From Lachnospiraceae bacterium (GTDB taxonomy: Bacteria; Bacillota; Clostridia; Lachnospirales; Lachnospiraceae): 64,000 nucleotides of DNA. The notes beneath the pieces were generated by a model that was not told the origin of the DNA, searched no databases, and saw only the letters and a list, made by a program, of their open reading frames with translations. Below, piece by piece: positions 1 through 8,587 of the stretch. The stretch's first letter is position 1, and each line of letters opens with the position of its first letter. The stretch lies in assembly GCA_017557525.1 (NCBI GenBank), contig JAFYYN010000062.1, positions 62,001 to 126,000 of the forward strand, written 5' to 3'. The position numbers and the translations under genes are program-made.

Positions 1-324
1 TCTGTGAACGGATACATACTCATAAGCATAACTCATAATCTTGTGAAAGACCTGCACACTCAGTTCTTCACGATATCCCTTAAACTCCCAAATGTTACAC
101 TTACGAAAAATCTTTCCCAATTCACTTTTAACAACTCCAGGCCGAATTCTCCTGATAACAAGGAAATCAATCTCCCTAGGCAGTGTATTCAGCACCACGC
201 TTTGTGAAAACTCAAGTAAGTCCTTGTCATAATACAACTCAAGCTCCATGGCATTACATAATGCCGGATGGTACTGTTTCCTAATCTTCTCTGCATTTGC
301 CGCCTTTATTTCGGCATCTTTCAT
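1..324 (-). CDS. Rpn/PD-(D/E)XK-like nuclease family protein, 3' end cut by window edge
   Basis: Open reading frame read leftward from ATG at 324, preceded by a good AAAGGAGATGG ribosome binding site, and still open at base 1. 108 residues are visible, beginning MKDAEIKAANAEKIRKQYHP. It resembles a multicopy Lachnospiraceae family often mis-named in databases. Asp53 (in EIDFLV), Glu80 and Lys82 (in IWEFKG) fit the D...ExK pattern of PD-(D/E)XK nucleases such as the Rpn recombination-promoting proteins. That assignment is inference from motif spacing, because the C-terminus lies outside the window. Rpn-like proteins act on DNA and are often associated with recombination or mobile DNA. The neighbouring gene is separated by 440 bases, so it is probably a single transcription unit. 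Confidence 0.6.
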   Translation of the reverse strand, partial: MKDAEIKAANAEKIRKQYHPALCNAMELELYYDKDLLEFSQSVVLNTLPREIDFLVIRRIRPGVVKSELGKIFRKCNIWEFKGYREELSVQVFHKIMSYAYEYVSVHR

Positions 325-764
325 TAATCACCATCTCCTTTTCTGTAATGTGATACATAATCGTGTAAATACATACACTTAACGCATCCAGCCATTATCA
401 GAAAATCTTCAGATAAAGGCTGCCCTAGGGCATAACATAGTGCGAAATACTAATGTCGCTACAAATTATACTCCAATACACAGGAGATGTAGATTTATCC
501 ACTCCTGCACATATAATATAAAGGGAAAAGCAAGAGTGAATTTGAAGAATCAAGTAAAATAGTCTAAATAATATAAATCAAAGTAATCAAATAAAATAGT
601 AAAAATCCGTTAGTTCAAATATATACTCATGCCCTTGATATCATTATAATACAAGGTAGAGCGAGATTTGTCAAGAAAAAAAATATCCACATTATATACA
701 TGTACCTCGTTATACGCAAAAACCCTTTATAGCGTTGAATTTGCCATAAAGGGTAATTCTTTAA
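325..764. other. Intergenic region, 440 bp, no gene
   Basis: AT-rich spacer between the truncated nuclease gene and the FN3-protein gene. It holds the ribosome binding site of the nuclease gene and a possible minus-strand -10 box (TATAAT at 470-465) with only a weak -35. At the right end is the terminator of the FN3-protein gene. I see no open reading frame with a ribosome binding site and no tRNA-like structure. Confidence 0.5.
714..754 (-). terminator. Intrinsic terminator of the FN3-protein gene
   Basis: Read on the minus strand, ACCCTTTAT and ATAAAGGGT form a 9-bp stem with a 15-nt loop, followed by five U (bases 722-718). It begins about 10 bases after the stop codon. Confidence 0.65.
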
Positions 765-2231
765 TTAATTATCGAAAAGAACAACTGTCTTTTCATCGTT
801 CTTACCTTTTTTAAAACTACGAACAAAGATACCATAATTATCTTGATATAGATAATGTGTTTTACTCATATAGTAGATCGTGGATACGTAGCGTTCAATC
901 TTTTCCTCAGCAAGCTCCTTTAATGTTTCTTTATCTTTTCCGTTGGAAGAAATCTTGATTTCTCTCCATTTAAAGTTTTCCATATCAATATTGCTATCAC
1001 CGCCAAAGTACAGGATACTTGCTGCATATGGTATATTATCAATGATAGAGTTCGTCTCCATGTCATATACCTTGTAATCGGGACTTACCCTATCTTCATA
1101 GGCTAAAAATGCGTATCTTCCAATAGTTATATAGCATTGATATAGACTATTATATTTATCAACAAGTTTCTCACATTCGTGCCATGAAAGATCGTCAAAA
1201 TCAAAATAATGCATTGTTTCATTGTAGTTCGGGTCATATGCCCATACATATACCTTGCTCTTATAGAACATATAAATAAACTCAAAGCGACTTGCCTCTA
1301 TGCTGAGTCCGTGTTCACCTTTTAAATTAAGCTTCGGCATTTCAACAAGCTTGTCCGAATCACTTTTCAGTATGTATTTCTTACCACTGTTCTCTGAAAT
1401 AATTGCGTCACCGTTTCCTGAAACTGTTTCAAGACTATATGAAGTATTACCAAGATCAACATTTTTAACAACCTTGCCGTCCATATTTATTTTAACAAAA
1501 TGGTAATTTCCTTCATTATCGTAATATATTCGATAAAGATAGCCGCATGCATATTTTAACCCCTCACCTATATATCCGTAATAATCTTTGAAGATATCCA
1601 ATTTTCTTAAATCAACACTACTACCATCCTCTTTTATAAGCAGGCAAGGCTTACTAAAACTATCAACATTTTTAAAAGGATTTGCTCCATTGTTGTCAGC
1701 TATAAGCGTATATCCGTCAGCAACAACAGTGCTATCAAAATGCGAATATCTGCCATATTTTTGATATTCCGCATCAAGCAATTCATAGTATGAGTCTTTA
1801 TCTGAATTGGTTTTTTGTGATATTGTACAATTTTTCTTTTTACTCCAGCTGCCATAAACAACTCCGGAGCCATCATGTTTATAAGCCCGTACTCTTACAT
1901 AGTATTTTCCTGCTTTTAAATCAGAAATAGTATAGGTTATAGTAGATTTCTTGCCTTGATCAAGTGAATAGCTTTCTCCCTTTTTGAACTTAGAGCTTGT
2001 TGAAACATTAATCTCATAGCCATCTGCGCCACTAACCTTTTTAAACTTAACAACAAGCTTGTTATCACTAGCCGTTACCTTAGATAACTTAACTTTTCCG
2101 GGTTTTGAAGCTGCCGCTTTGATACTTAAATCTCCAACAACAGTTACTAATAAAGCTGCAATAAAGAAAAGAGCAATAAACTTTACAAAATAATTGAAAA
2201 ACTTTTTTCTAGTTATACAATTAGTATTCAT
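765..2231 (-). CDS. Secreted or membrane-anchored fibronectin type III-domain protein
   Basis: 488 residues. A basic N-terminus and hydrophobic segment (about residues 15-37, ending IKAAASKPGK) look like a signal peptide or anchor. Residues about 43-137 form a fibronectin type III-like domain (KPGKVKLSKVTASDNKLVVKFKK, GADGYEI, YYVRVRAY). The remaining 350 residues, rich in Tyr, Asp and aromatic beta-strand patterns, match no family I recognise; repeated short strands suggest a beta-propeller like those in DUF5050-type surface proteins (inference). Start chosen at ATG 2231 behind AGAGGAAGGA. It is probably monocistronic, lying between the pta terminator and its own. Expected location is outside the membrane, perhaps in surface binding; no catalytic motif is visible. 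Confidence 0.8.
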   Translation of the reverse strand: MNTNCITRKKFFNYFVKFIALFFIAALLVTVVGDLSIKAAASKPGKVKLSKVTASDNKLVVKFKKVSGADGYEINVSTSSKFKKGESYSLDQGKKSTITYTISDLKAGKYYVRVRAYKHDGSGVVYGSWSKKKNCTISQKTNSDKDSYYELLDAEYQKYGRYSHFDSTVVADGYTLIADNNGANPFKNVDSFSKPCLLIKEDGSSVDLRKLDIFKDYYGYIGEGLKYACGYLYRIYYDNEGNYHFVKINMDGKVVKNVDLGNTSYSLETVSGNGDAIISENSGKKYILKSDSDKLVEMPKLNLKGEHGLSIEASRFEFIYMFYKSKVYVWAYDPNYNETMHYFDFDDLSWHECEKLVDKYNSLYQCYITIGRYAFLAYEDRVSPDYKVYDMETNSIIDNIPYAASILYFGGDSNIDMENFKWREIKISSNGKDKETLKELAEEKIERYVSTIYYMSKTHYLYQDNYGIFVRSFKKGKNDEKTVVLFDN

Positions 2232-2250
2232 ATGTTTTTCCTTCCTCTCT

Positions 2251-2294
2251 TAAAAAGAGACCAAGTATTTACATAAAAGAAATACTCAGTCTCT
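2251..2294 (-). terminator. Terminator of ackA-pta
   Basis: On the minus strand, AGAGACTGAGTATTT pairs with AAATACTTGGTCTCT, a 15-bp stem with two mismatches and a 9-nt loop, followed directly by UUUU. It lies 16 bases after the pta stop and just before the ribosome binding site of the FN3-protein gene. Confidence 0.85.
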
Positions 2295-2309
2295 AAATCA
2301 TACAAATAA

Positions 2310-3302
2310 TCAGTTTGCAGCCTGAACAGCGGTGATAGCTACAACACCTACGATATCCTCTGCATAGCAGCCACGTGAAAGGTCATTAACGGGAGCTGCG
2401 ATACCCTGCATAACAGGACCGTAAGCTTCTGCCTTAGCAAGACGCTGTACTAACTTGTATCCGATGTTACCTGCATCAAGGTCAGGGAAGATAAGAACGT
2501 TAGCCTTACCTGCAACCTTGGAGTCGGGAGCCTTTGAAGCGCCAACTGAAGGAACGATAGCTGCATCAAGCTGTAACTCACCGTCAAGGTCGATGTAAGG
2601 ATATGTCTCTTTAGCAATCCTTGTTGCCTCAACTACCTTTGTAACATCATCATGCTTTGCACTACCCTTTGAAGAATGGCTAAGCATTGCAACTCTTGCC
2701 TTTTTACCGGTAAGAAGCTCAAAGCTCTTTGCTGACTGTGAAGCGATCTCTGCAAGCTGCTCGGGATCAGGATTCTGGTTAAGTCCACAGTCACCAAATA
2801 CGAATACGCCATCCTCACCGTACTCACAGTTAGGTACGATCATAAGGAAGAATGCTGAAGCTGACTTGTTACCGGGAGCAGTCTTTAATATCTGCAGACA
2901 AGGACGAAGTGTATTAGCTGTTGAATGGCAAGCACCTGAAACAACGCCGTCAGCGTCACCCATCTTAACCATCATTACAGCAAATGTGGTATAGTCTGTA
3001 GTAAGTGCCTGCTCTGCAAGTTCAGGTGTCATACCCTTCTTTGCACGAAGCTCAACTAACTTGTCAATGTAAGCCTGGAGCTTATCGCACTCCTTGGGGT
3101 TAACGATTGTTGCACCGCTAAGATCAAGACCCTCGCCTAACTTGTCGATATCAGCCTTATTACCAATAAGAACAATCTTAGCATTGCCTTCCTTTAATGT
3201 TGTAGCTGCTGCTTCAAGCACACGTCTGTCCTCAGCCTCGGGAAGTACGATGGTTTTGATATTTTTTCTAGCACGTGCCTTGATATCATCTATAAAGCTC
3301 AT
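2310..3302 (-). CDS. pta: Phosphate acetyltransferase
   Basis: 330 residues, the usual length of the short bacterial Pta. It converts acetyl-CoA and phosphate to acetyl phosphate and CoA in the cytoplasm, the first step of acetate formation. The sequence is typical throughout: N-terminal MSFIDDIKARARKNIKTIVL, the region GDADGVVSGACHSTANTLRP, and FPDLDAGNIGYKLVQRLA near the end. ATG 3302 sits behind AGGAGGATAAAAAT. It lies 18 bases downstream of ackA and shares its promoter; a terminator follows. The order ackA then pta is the reverse of that in many Enterobacteria. Together the pair makes ATP by substrate-level phosphorylation, as expected for a fermentative anaerobe. Confidence 0.97.
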   Translation of the reverse strand: MSFIDDIKARARKNIKTIVLPEAEDRRVLEAAATTLKEGNAKIVLIGNKADIDKLGEGLDLSGATIVNPKECDKLQAYIDKLVELRAKKGMTPELAEQALTTDYTTFAVMMVKMGDADGVVSGACHSTANTLRPCLQILKTAPGNKSASAFFLMIVPNCEYGEDGVFVFGDCGLNQNPDPEQLAEIASQSAKSFELLTGKKARVAMLSHSSKGSAKHDDVTKVVEATRIAKETYPYIDLDGELQLDAAIVPSVGASKAPDSKVAGKANVLIFPDLDAGNIGYKLVQRLAKAEAYGPVMQGIAAPVNDLSRGCYAEDIVGVVAITAVQAAN

Positions 3303-3320
3303 ATTTTTATCCTCCTATAT

Positions 3321-4535
3321 TTACTTAGAAACTACATCCCTTGTCTCTCTTGCAATAACTAATTCCTCATTTGTAGGTATAACCAAGATCTTAACCTTGC
3401 CGTTAGGTCCGGTGATATCCTTTACAGGTACAGGACAAGAATCTGTGTTCTTTGCCTTGTCAACCTCGATACCGTAAACATCAAGACCCTCTAAGATGTC
3501 ATTGATGATGAAGCCGTTCCACTCTGAGATACCGGCTGTAAATACGATACAGTCAACTCTGCCGAGTACTGCCATGTATGCACCAACATACTTTCTGCAG
3601 TCGTAAGCGAACTTCTTTAATGCAAGGTCAGCACGCTTACCTTTCTCACCGCCATCTGCTCTGTTAGCAGTAAGGTCTCTAAAATCTGAATATCCGCCGG
3701 ATAAGCCCTTAAGACCACAATCATGATTTAAGTAGTAAGTGATCTCGTAGATATCCATGTTCTTCTTCTTTGCTAAGAACTCTACTGCAGAAGCATCGAT
3801 ATCACCTGAACGGGTTCCCATACATACGCCTGCAAGAGGAGTGAAGCCCATTGAAGTATCAACGCACTTGCCGCCCTTTACAGCACTGATTGAAGAACCG
3901 TTTCCTAAGTGACAGGTAATGATGTTAAGGTCCTTGATATCTTTTCCAAGATACTCGGCAGCTGCACCTGATACATACTTGTGGCTGGTACCATGAGCGC
4001 CGTAACGTCTTACATGGAAATCAACATAATCCTCGTACTTGATGTTGTACATATAAGCTTCCTCAGGCATTGTAAGATGGAAGCTAGTATCAAATACAAG
4101 TACCATAGGTGTGTTAGGCATAACCTCACGACATGCAACAACGCCGGTATAAGCATGAGGATTGTGAAGAGGTCCGAGCTCGAATGTAAGCTTAAGTCTC
4201 TCTAATGACTCATCTGTAACAAGTGTGGGCTCTTTGAAGTACTCACCTGAAGCAACTACTCTGTGTCCAACGGCACCAATCTCTTCCATTGAACTGATAC
4301 AGCCCTGATCCTTATCAACAAGAAGTTCAAGAATGATCTTGATAGCGTCCTTGTGATTCTTGATCTCACGGTCACTGATCACAACCTGCTCCTTGTCTCC
4401 GCATTTGTGCTTGCAGAAAGGATTGTCGATACCGATACGGTCACAGTTACCCTTTGCAAGTACTTTCTCATTCTCCATATCAATAAGCTGATACTTGAGT
4501 GATGAGCTTCCTGCATTTAAAACTAAGATTTTCAT
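3321..4535 (-). CDS. ackA: Acetate kinase
   Basis: 404 residues, typical for the family. It transfers phosphate from acetyl phosphate to ADP, giving acetate and ATP. Signature stretches are MKILVLNAGSSSLKYQL at the N-terminus (phosphate-binding loop of the ASKHA fold), VLVFDTSFH with the catalytic Asp, CHLGNGSSI, and TGYMDGTRS-like GVCMGTRSGDID. Start ATG 4535 has a strong CTGGAGGATATATATA ribosome binding site. It is the first gene of a two-gene operon with pta; a sigma-A promoter lies upstream. No unusual residues noticed. Confidence 0.97.
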   Translation of the reverse strand: MKILVLNAGSSSLKYQLIDMENEKVLAKGNCDRIGIDNPFCKHKCGDKEQVVISDREIKNHKDAIKIILELLVDKDQGCISSMEEIGAVGHRVVASGEYFKEPTLVTDESLERLKLTFELGPLHNPHAYTGVVACREVMPNTPMVLVFDTSFHLTMPEEAYMYNIKYEDYVDFHVRRYGAHGTSHKYVSGAAAEYLGKDIKDLNIITCHLGNGSSISAVKGGKCVDTSMGFTPLAGVCMGTRSGDIDASAVEFLAKKKNMDIYEITYYLNHDCGLKGLSGGYSDFRDLTANRADGGEKGKRADLALKKFAYDCRKYVGAYMAVLGRVDCIVFTAGISEWNGFIINDILEGLDVYGIEVDKAKNTDSCPVPVKDITGPNGKVKILVIPTNEELVIARETRDVVSK

Positions 4536-4569
4536 TATATATATCCTCCAGAATTTTTATCCACAAATC

Positions 4570-4597
4570 ATTATATCAGCATTTGCCATTTTTTCAA
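4570..4597 (-). promoter_or_regulatory. Sigma-A promoter of ackA-pta
   Basis: On the minus strand TTGAAA (4597-4592), 16-bp spacer, TATAAT (4575-4570). The predicted start is about 30 bases before the ackA ATG. Confidence 0.75.
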
Positions 4598-4635
4598 GAC
4601 TAAATGTATTATTTTTTTATAAATATACCTAATTT

Positions 4636-4661
4636 AACCCACCACCTGATGGTGATGGGTT
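4636..4661 (-). terminator. Hairpin after tldE, probable terminator
   Basis: AACCCATCACC and GGTGGTGGGTT form an 11-bp stem (one G-U pair) with a 4-nt loop, 23 bases beyond the tldE stop. Only a weak U-rich tail follows, so termination may be partial. It separates tldD-tldE from the ackA promoter. Confidence 0.5.
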
Positions 4662-4684
4662 ATCTTGTCATTTTATATACAGTA

Positions 4685-5980
4685 TTATATTCCTGCAACC
4701 GGTACGTCTTCAAACATCATTGCGTAAGGTCCCTCAAAATCAGCCTCACGCTGTGTTTCTTTTGACAGATACATATTGGTCTGGCTCTCAAGGATGCTAC
4801 CGTTAATAGAACCACCTGTAACAGGTGTTACCTTCTCACCATCAAAGAGGAATGCAAGACGGATCTCACCACCGAAGTGACCTGTAAAGTCATCCATCTG
4901 GAAGTCAGAGAAGTTTACTACCCAGAGATAAGGCTTTTTCTTCATATCCTCAACAGACATACTGCCAGGCTCAACCTTATAACGATAGTAATCACCAACT
5001 GGCTCAATACCAAGATATCTTGAAAAACGAAGCCCTCCATGGTAGGTTTTAAGTTCTCCTTCTTTCATGAACTCACGCTCTTTGTACCAGATGCCCTCAC
5101 CGCTGATAGGCTCCGCAGGAAGCAGCCTCATGCTTACCTTATCGCCCTTAATCTCCGCAGCCTCACCGTCAGCATCCAAAGCCTGGATATTCTGACCAAT
5201 CTTATAATCCGAATACTTTGCGTAGATGTAACCTACGTGAGCTCTGCCCGGATAATAGCCTAAAACCTCTCCAACATAGGAATCACTTATGATAACCCTG
5301 TATTTTCCTGCTTTGGGAGCTTCGGTAGCCTTTGCTCTTTCCAGTGTATAATCAAGTGTTTTTCTTACCTTATCTTTTAAAGCTTCAGTATCAAGTGTAT
5401 AATATCTGAAATCCTTATAGGTCTCAACATCCTGCGGTTCCTTGCACTGTGCAACGAACTCTCCGGATATATAACGCTTTACATAACCTGAATCAATACC
5501 TGTTGATGAGATAAGCTGTACCTTATTTTCATAAGCAAAGACCTCAGCCGAATTTATAAACACATCACTTCTATTGTCCTCAGCAAAAAGTGCCTCCGCA
5601 GTCTTCTCACAGCAGTCCTCCAATGAGTAGTCATTAAGATCAGACTCCATGGTCACAAATTTGTTTTCCGTAGGGTCCATAAGCTCATATGTAGGATTAT
5701 TAACGAATGAAGCTGCAAGATATGCTCTATTTATAGCTGCATCAATCTCATCATCGGTCATACCGCTATAGATATATACGGATGAATTACCTTTCATCTG
5801 TTTCCCGGCCTTTTCAAAAGACCTAAAAACATTAACATTATAGGATATCGTATTTTCTGCTCTCTTAGTGTCAAGACTTTTCTTTATAAAGAACATCTGG
5901 GCACTTTTATAGCTTGTAATATTTATAAAATATTCTTCAATATTAAGCCTCTTAAGTGAGGCAAGTATTTTTTCTTTCAT
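4685..5980 (-). CDS. tldE: TldE/PmbA-type protein, partner of TldD
   Basis: 431 residues. Member of the PmbA/TldE half of the TldD/TldE metalloprotease pair, a cytosolic heterodimer that degrades unfolded peptides and processes some ribosomally made peptides (established in E. coli and archaea). The HExxxH of TldD is absent, as expected for TldE, which contributes to a closed chamber rather than catalysis. N-terminal MKEKILASLKRLNIEEYFIN and the C-terminal GGSINGSILESQ/FEGPYAMMFEDVPVAGI region fit the family. It lies 7 bases downstream of tldD and is evidently co-transcribed. No peptide precursor gene is visible nearby, so a general proteolytic role is more likely than maturation of a specific peptide. 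Confidence 0.88.
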   Translation of the reverse strand: MKEKILASLKRLNIEEYFINITSYKSAQMFFIKKSLDTKRAENTISYNVNVFRSFEKAGKQMKGNSSVYIYSGMTDDEIDAAINRAYLAASFVNNPTYELMDPTENKFVTMESDLNDYSLEDCCEKTAEALFAEDNRSDVFINSAEVFAYENKVQLISSTGIDSGYVKRYISGEFVAQCKEPQDVETYKDFRYYTLDTEALKDKVRKTLDYTLERAKATEAPKAGKYRVIISDSYVGEVLGYYPGRAHVGYIYAKYSDYKIGQNIQALDADGEAAEIKGDKVSMRLLPAEPISGEGIWYKEREFMKEGELKTYHGGLRFSRYLGIEPVGDYYRYKVEPGSMSVEDMKKKPYLWVVNFSDFQMDDFTGHFGGEIRLAFLFDGEKVTPVTGGSINGSILESQTNMYLSKETQREADFEGPYAMMFEDVPVAGI

Positions 5981-5987
5981 ATTCTTA

Positions 5988-7418
5988 TCACCCCAGTCTT
6001 ATTCTCGCTTTAATGTATGGCCCACCGTCTGAAACCTTGACCCATTCTTTGTATCCCTTACCGCAGTAACCTGTTCCGCCGGCTTCGATTTTGTCAGATA
6101 TCATCGATATTGACTTTAAAAGATCCGGAACATAGCCGGTCATTACTATTGGTGAGTAGATCTTTCCGGTAAGCTTACCATCCTTGATTTCTCTTGCAAT
6201 GTCAACCATAAGCTGGATACCCCAGTTCTTAGGGTCCTCCATACCTGAAGAAGCCTGACAGAGAAGGAAACCATCTTTGATTGATGCGATCATATCCTCT
6301 AGCTTACTGGAGCCGGCTTCAAATATAGTATTTGTCATTCTGGTGTATGCTTTTCTTGAAGTATCCTGACGTCTGCCGTTTCCTGTAGGTTTAACTCCAA
6401 GATGTTTAGCGGACTGGTCATCACAAATACCTGTCTTTAATATGCCCTTATCGATAATGATAGTATCATGCGCAGGCACACCTTCATCATCAAAGAAGAA
6501 TGTAGCTACCTGAGGTATCGTGCAGGCTCCGTCATGCATAGTGATAAGCTCTGAAGCAACCTGCTTTCCGATAAACTCCTTGGCCTGTGCCCTGTCTTTA
6601 ACGAACATATCCATCTCAACGCCGTGCCCAAATGCTTCATGCACGATCATACCGGTAACATCCGGCTCGCAGATACATTCGTACTCACCTGGAGTAATCG
6701 GCTCTGCCTTTAAAAGATCAAGAGCAACATTGCAGGCACTCTCGAGCTTTTCCTCTAAGGTATCAAGCACCTCGATACCGCCAAGCATTGAAACAGGCTT
6801 ATAGCCGTTCTGCAGCTCCTCACCCTCTTTTGCTACTGTAACTATGTAGCCGCAGGACCACATAACATTCTGCGTAAGGTCTTTTTTCTTAGAGATAAAC
6901 ATCTTTGAGTATTTCTGATAATTAAATGCAACACTGCAGTCAATTATCCTCTCATCATATGATCTTCCTTTTTCAGAAATACGGGTAAGCAGCTCAATGA
7001 TGTTATTATCTCCCTTTTCCTCAGGGTCAACCTCATACTCCGTGCTTTCATTGATATAAAGCTCTTCTTCATCAATATCCGAATACTTAAAAGCTTCAAC
7101 ACCCTTAGGCAGAGTATTTCCAAGATCATTTAACCTTGAAACTATCTCGTTTAATACATCATCAATCGTATTTTCCTCTATAGCATTAAAGCTATACTCA
7201 GCAGCCTTAGCGTTGTCGAAAACCTTTACAACAAAACCACGCTCAGAAAGTGTGCTATCCTCCGAAATATTGGTACCTGACTTGTTAACCCTGTAATTAA
7301 CACTCTTAGAATCATTAGCCAGGATTGAAGCATATTCATACTTATCAAGCAGTTTTGCAAGTAGTTTCTTTAAAACCGGTTTCTTTTGTTTTAAATACTC
7401 ACTTTCTTTAACTTTCAT
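5988..7418 (-). CDS. tldD: TldD metalloprotease
   Basis: 476 residues from ATG 7418 (MKVKESEYLK). The zinc-binding motif HEAFGH is at 260-265 within VTGMIVHEAFGHGVEMD, the signature of TldD; the C-terminal GGTGYCGKGYKEW region holds the conserved Cys seen in many TldD proteins. A longer reading from GTG 7448 would translate the end of a dispersed repeat (7433-7478), so I prefer ATG 7418, which has a modest AAGG 8 bases upstream. It forms an operon with tldE 7 bases downstream. TldD/TldE is a cytosolic heterodimeric protease for small unstructured peptides. The start choice is the main uncertainty. Confidence 0.92.
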   Translation of the reverse strand: MKVKESEYLKQKKPVLKKLLAKLLDKYEYASILANDSKSVNYRVNKSGTNISEDSTLSERGFVVKVFDNAKAAEYSFNAIEENTIDDVLNEIVSRLNDLGNTLPKGVEAFKYSDIDEEELYINESTEYEVDPEEKGDNNIIELLTRISEKGRSYDERIIDCSVAFNYQKYSKMFISKKKDLTQNVMWSCGYIVTVAKEGEELQNGYKPVSMLGGIEVLDTLEEKLESACNVALDLLKAEPITPGEYECICEPDVTGMIVHEAFGHGVEMDMFVKDRAQAKEFIGKQVASELITMHDGACTIPQVATFFFDDEGVPAHDTIIIDKGILKTGICDDQSAKHLGVKPTGNGRRQDTSRKAYTRMTNTIFEAGSSKLEDMIASIKDGFLLCQASSGMEDPKNWGIQLMVDIAREIKDGKLTGKIYSPIVMTGYVPDLLKSISMISDKIEAGGTGYCGKGYKEWVKVSDGGPYIKARIRLG

Positions 7419-7432
7419 ATATAATACCTTGT

Positions 7433-7478
7433 CGCAGGCATGGTGCACATCGATGACGTACCTGCCGCATCAACGATG
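7433..7478 (-). repeat. Dispersed hairpin repeat, copy A, in the tldD 5' leader
   Basis: 46-bp element about 80% identical to 36604-36650. On the minus strand it begins CATCG, contains GCAGGTACGTCA and ends GCATGCCTGCG. The CATCGTTGA/TCATCGATG arms form a stem with one mismatch. Its end lies 15 bases before the tldD start. Confidence 0.7.
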
Positions 7479-7495
7479 AATGTGTCTGTCACATT

Positions 7496-8551
7496 TTATT
7501 CCTTACGTAACTTCACAATATCCCTTGCTTTGAGTTTTCTTTCTTCATCCAGTGCCGCGTAGTGCTTTCTGGTCGTATTTACATCCTTGTGACCTAAAAC
7601 ATCTGCTACCAGGTAGATATCTCCCGTTTCCTGGTATAACGTGGTACCGTATGTACTTCTAAGCTTGTGAGGCGTAATCTTTTTTACCGTAGTGATATAG
7701 CTTGAATATTCCTTAACCATTATCTCAATGCTTCTTACGGTTATACGGCTTTTCCTTGAAGACAGGAATAAGGCATCCTCATGCCCTTCTTTAATATCTT
7801 TGATATCTTCCCGTTCGTCCACGTATTTTTCAAGTGCTTCCGTAACCTCTTCACCAAAATAGATATATGCCTCATAACCTCCTTTTCGTGTGACCTTGAC
7901 CCTTCCGTTTTCAAAATCAAGATCTTTAAGATCTATACCTACCAATTCAGAAACACGCATCCCGGTGCCAAGTAAAAGAGTCATAATTGCCAGATCTCTT
8001 ACTTTATTGTTTTCATGAAATTTTTTCTTTCTCTCAGACATATTCTGAGGACCAAACTCGACAACATCAAGAAATTTAGAAACCTCATCAACATCAAGCC
8101 TTACGATAGCTTTATCGTGCAGCTTTGGCATATCAACCTGTATAGCGGCATTGTTTTCAATAACCTGATTTTTATACAGATAATTAAACAGGCTCCTAAG
8201 AGCTGACATCTTTCTCTTTATCGTTACTTCAGCATTGATTGTCTCAATATCGTCTTCATCCCTGATCTTCAGGTACTCCATATATTCTTCTATGTCAAAC
8301 GATGTTAAATTAGATAGAGCCTCAGCAGGGATTTTTTTAATTTCAGTATCAGCAAATGCCGGGTTTGATCTCTTTAGCCAGTCAAAGAAAACCCTTATAT
8401 CATTTGCATATGCAAGACGGGATCTGGCCTGAGTCCTTTGCTCGATGCCCCTGAAATAATTGGTAACATATACAGGAAGCTCTGCCAGAAATTCCCTTAA
8501 TTTCTTTGTATATTCAATGTTTTTCTGTTGATGGTAGGACCTGTTTTCCAT
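7496..8551 (-). CDS. Tyrosine site-specific recombinase, XerC/XerD-like
   Basis: 351 residues. An N-terminal SAM-like core-binding domain (about 20-140) precedes a tyrosine recombinase catalytic domain (about 150-345). All catalytic residues are present: Arg199 (LGTGMRVSEL), Lys223 (TRKGGYEAY), His295 and Arg298 (HKLRSTYG), His321 (LGHKD) and Tyr331 (RKHYAAL). This enzyme class resolves chromosome dimers (XerCD/dif) or integrates mobile DNA. There are no attachment sites, excisionase or phage genes beside it, and the neighbours are housekeeping, which favours a Xer-like cellular role; at 351 residues it is about 50 longer than classical XerD. Ribosome binding site AAGGAGG lies 12 bases before ATG 8551. 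It may be expressed with the amidase gene 36 bases upstream. Confidence 0.85.
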   Translation of the reverse strand: MENRSYHQQKNIEYTKKLREFLAELPVYVTNYFRGIEQRTQARSRLAYANDIRVFFDWLKRSNPAFADTEIKKIPAEALSNLTSFDIEEYMEYLKIRDEDDIETINAEVTIKRKMSALRSLFNYLYKNQVIENNAAIQVDMPKLHDKAIVRLDVDEVSKFLDVVEFGPQNMSERKKKFHENNKVRDLAIMTLLLGTGMRVSELVGIDLKDLDFENGRVKVTRKGGYEAYIYFGEEVTEALEKYVDEREDIKDIKEGHEDALFLSSRKSRITVRSIEIMVKEYSSYITTVKKITPHKLRSTYGTTLYQETGDIYLVADVLGHKDVNTTRKHYAALDEERKLKARDIVKLRKE

Positions 8552-8587
8552 CAGAATTTAATGCCTCCTTAAACACAAAAGACATAA

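Noticed and set aside
4..207. Plus-strand frame of 67 residues at the left edge
   Set aside because: Antisense to the Rpn-like gene, which has a strong ribosome binding site and recognisable sequence.
7496..8551. Integrated mobile element around the tyrosine recombinase
   Set aside because: No tRNA attachment site, direct repeats, excisionase or cargo genes; neighbours are conserved housekeeping genes.
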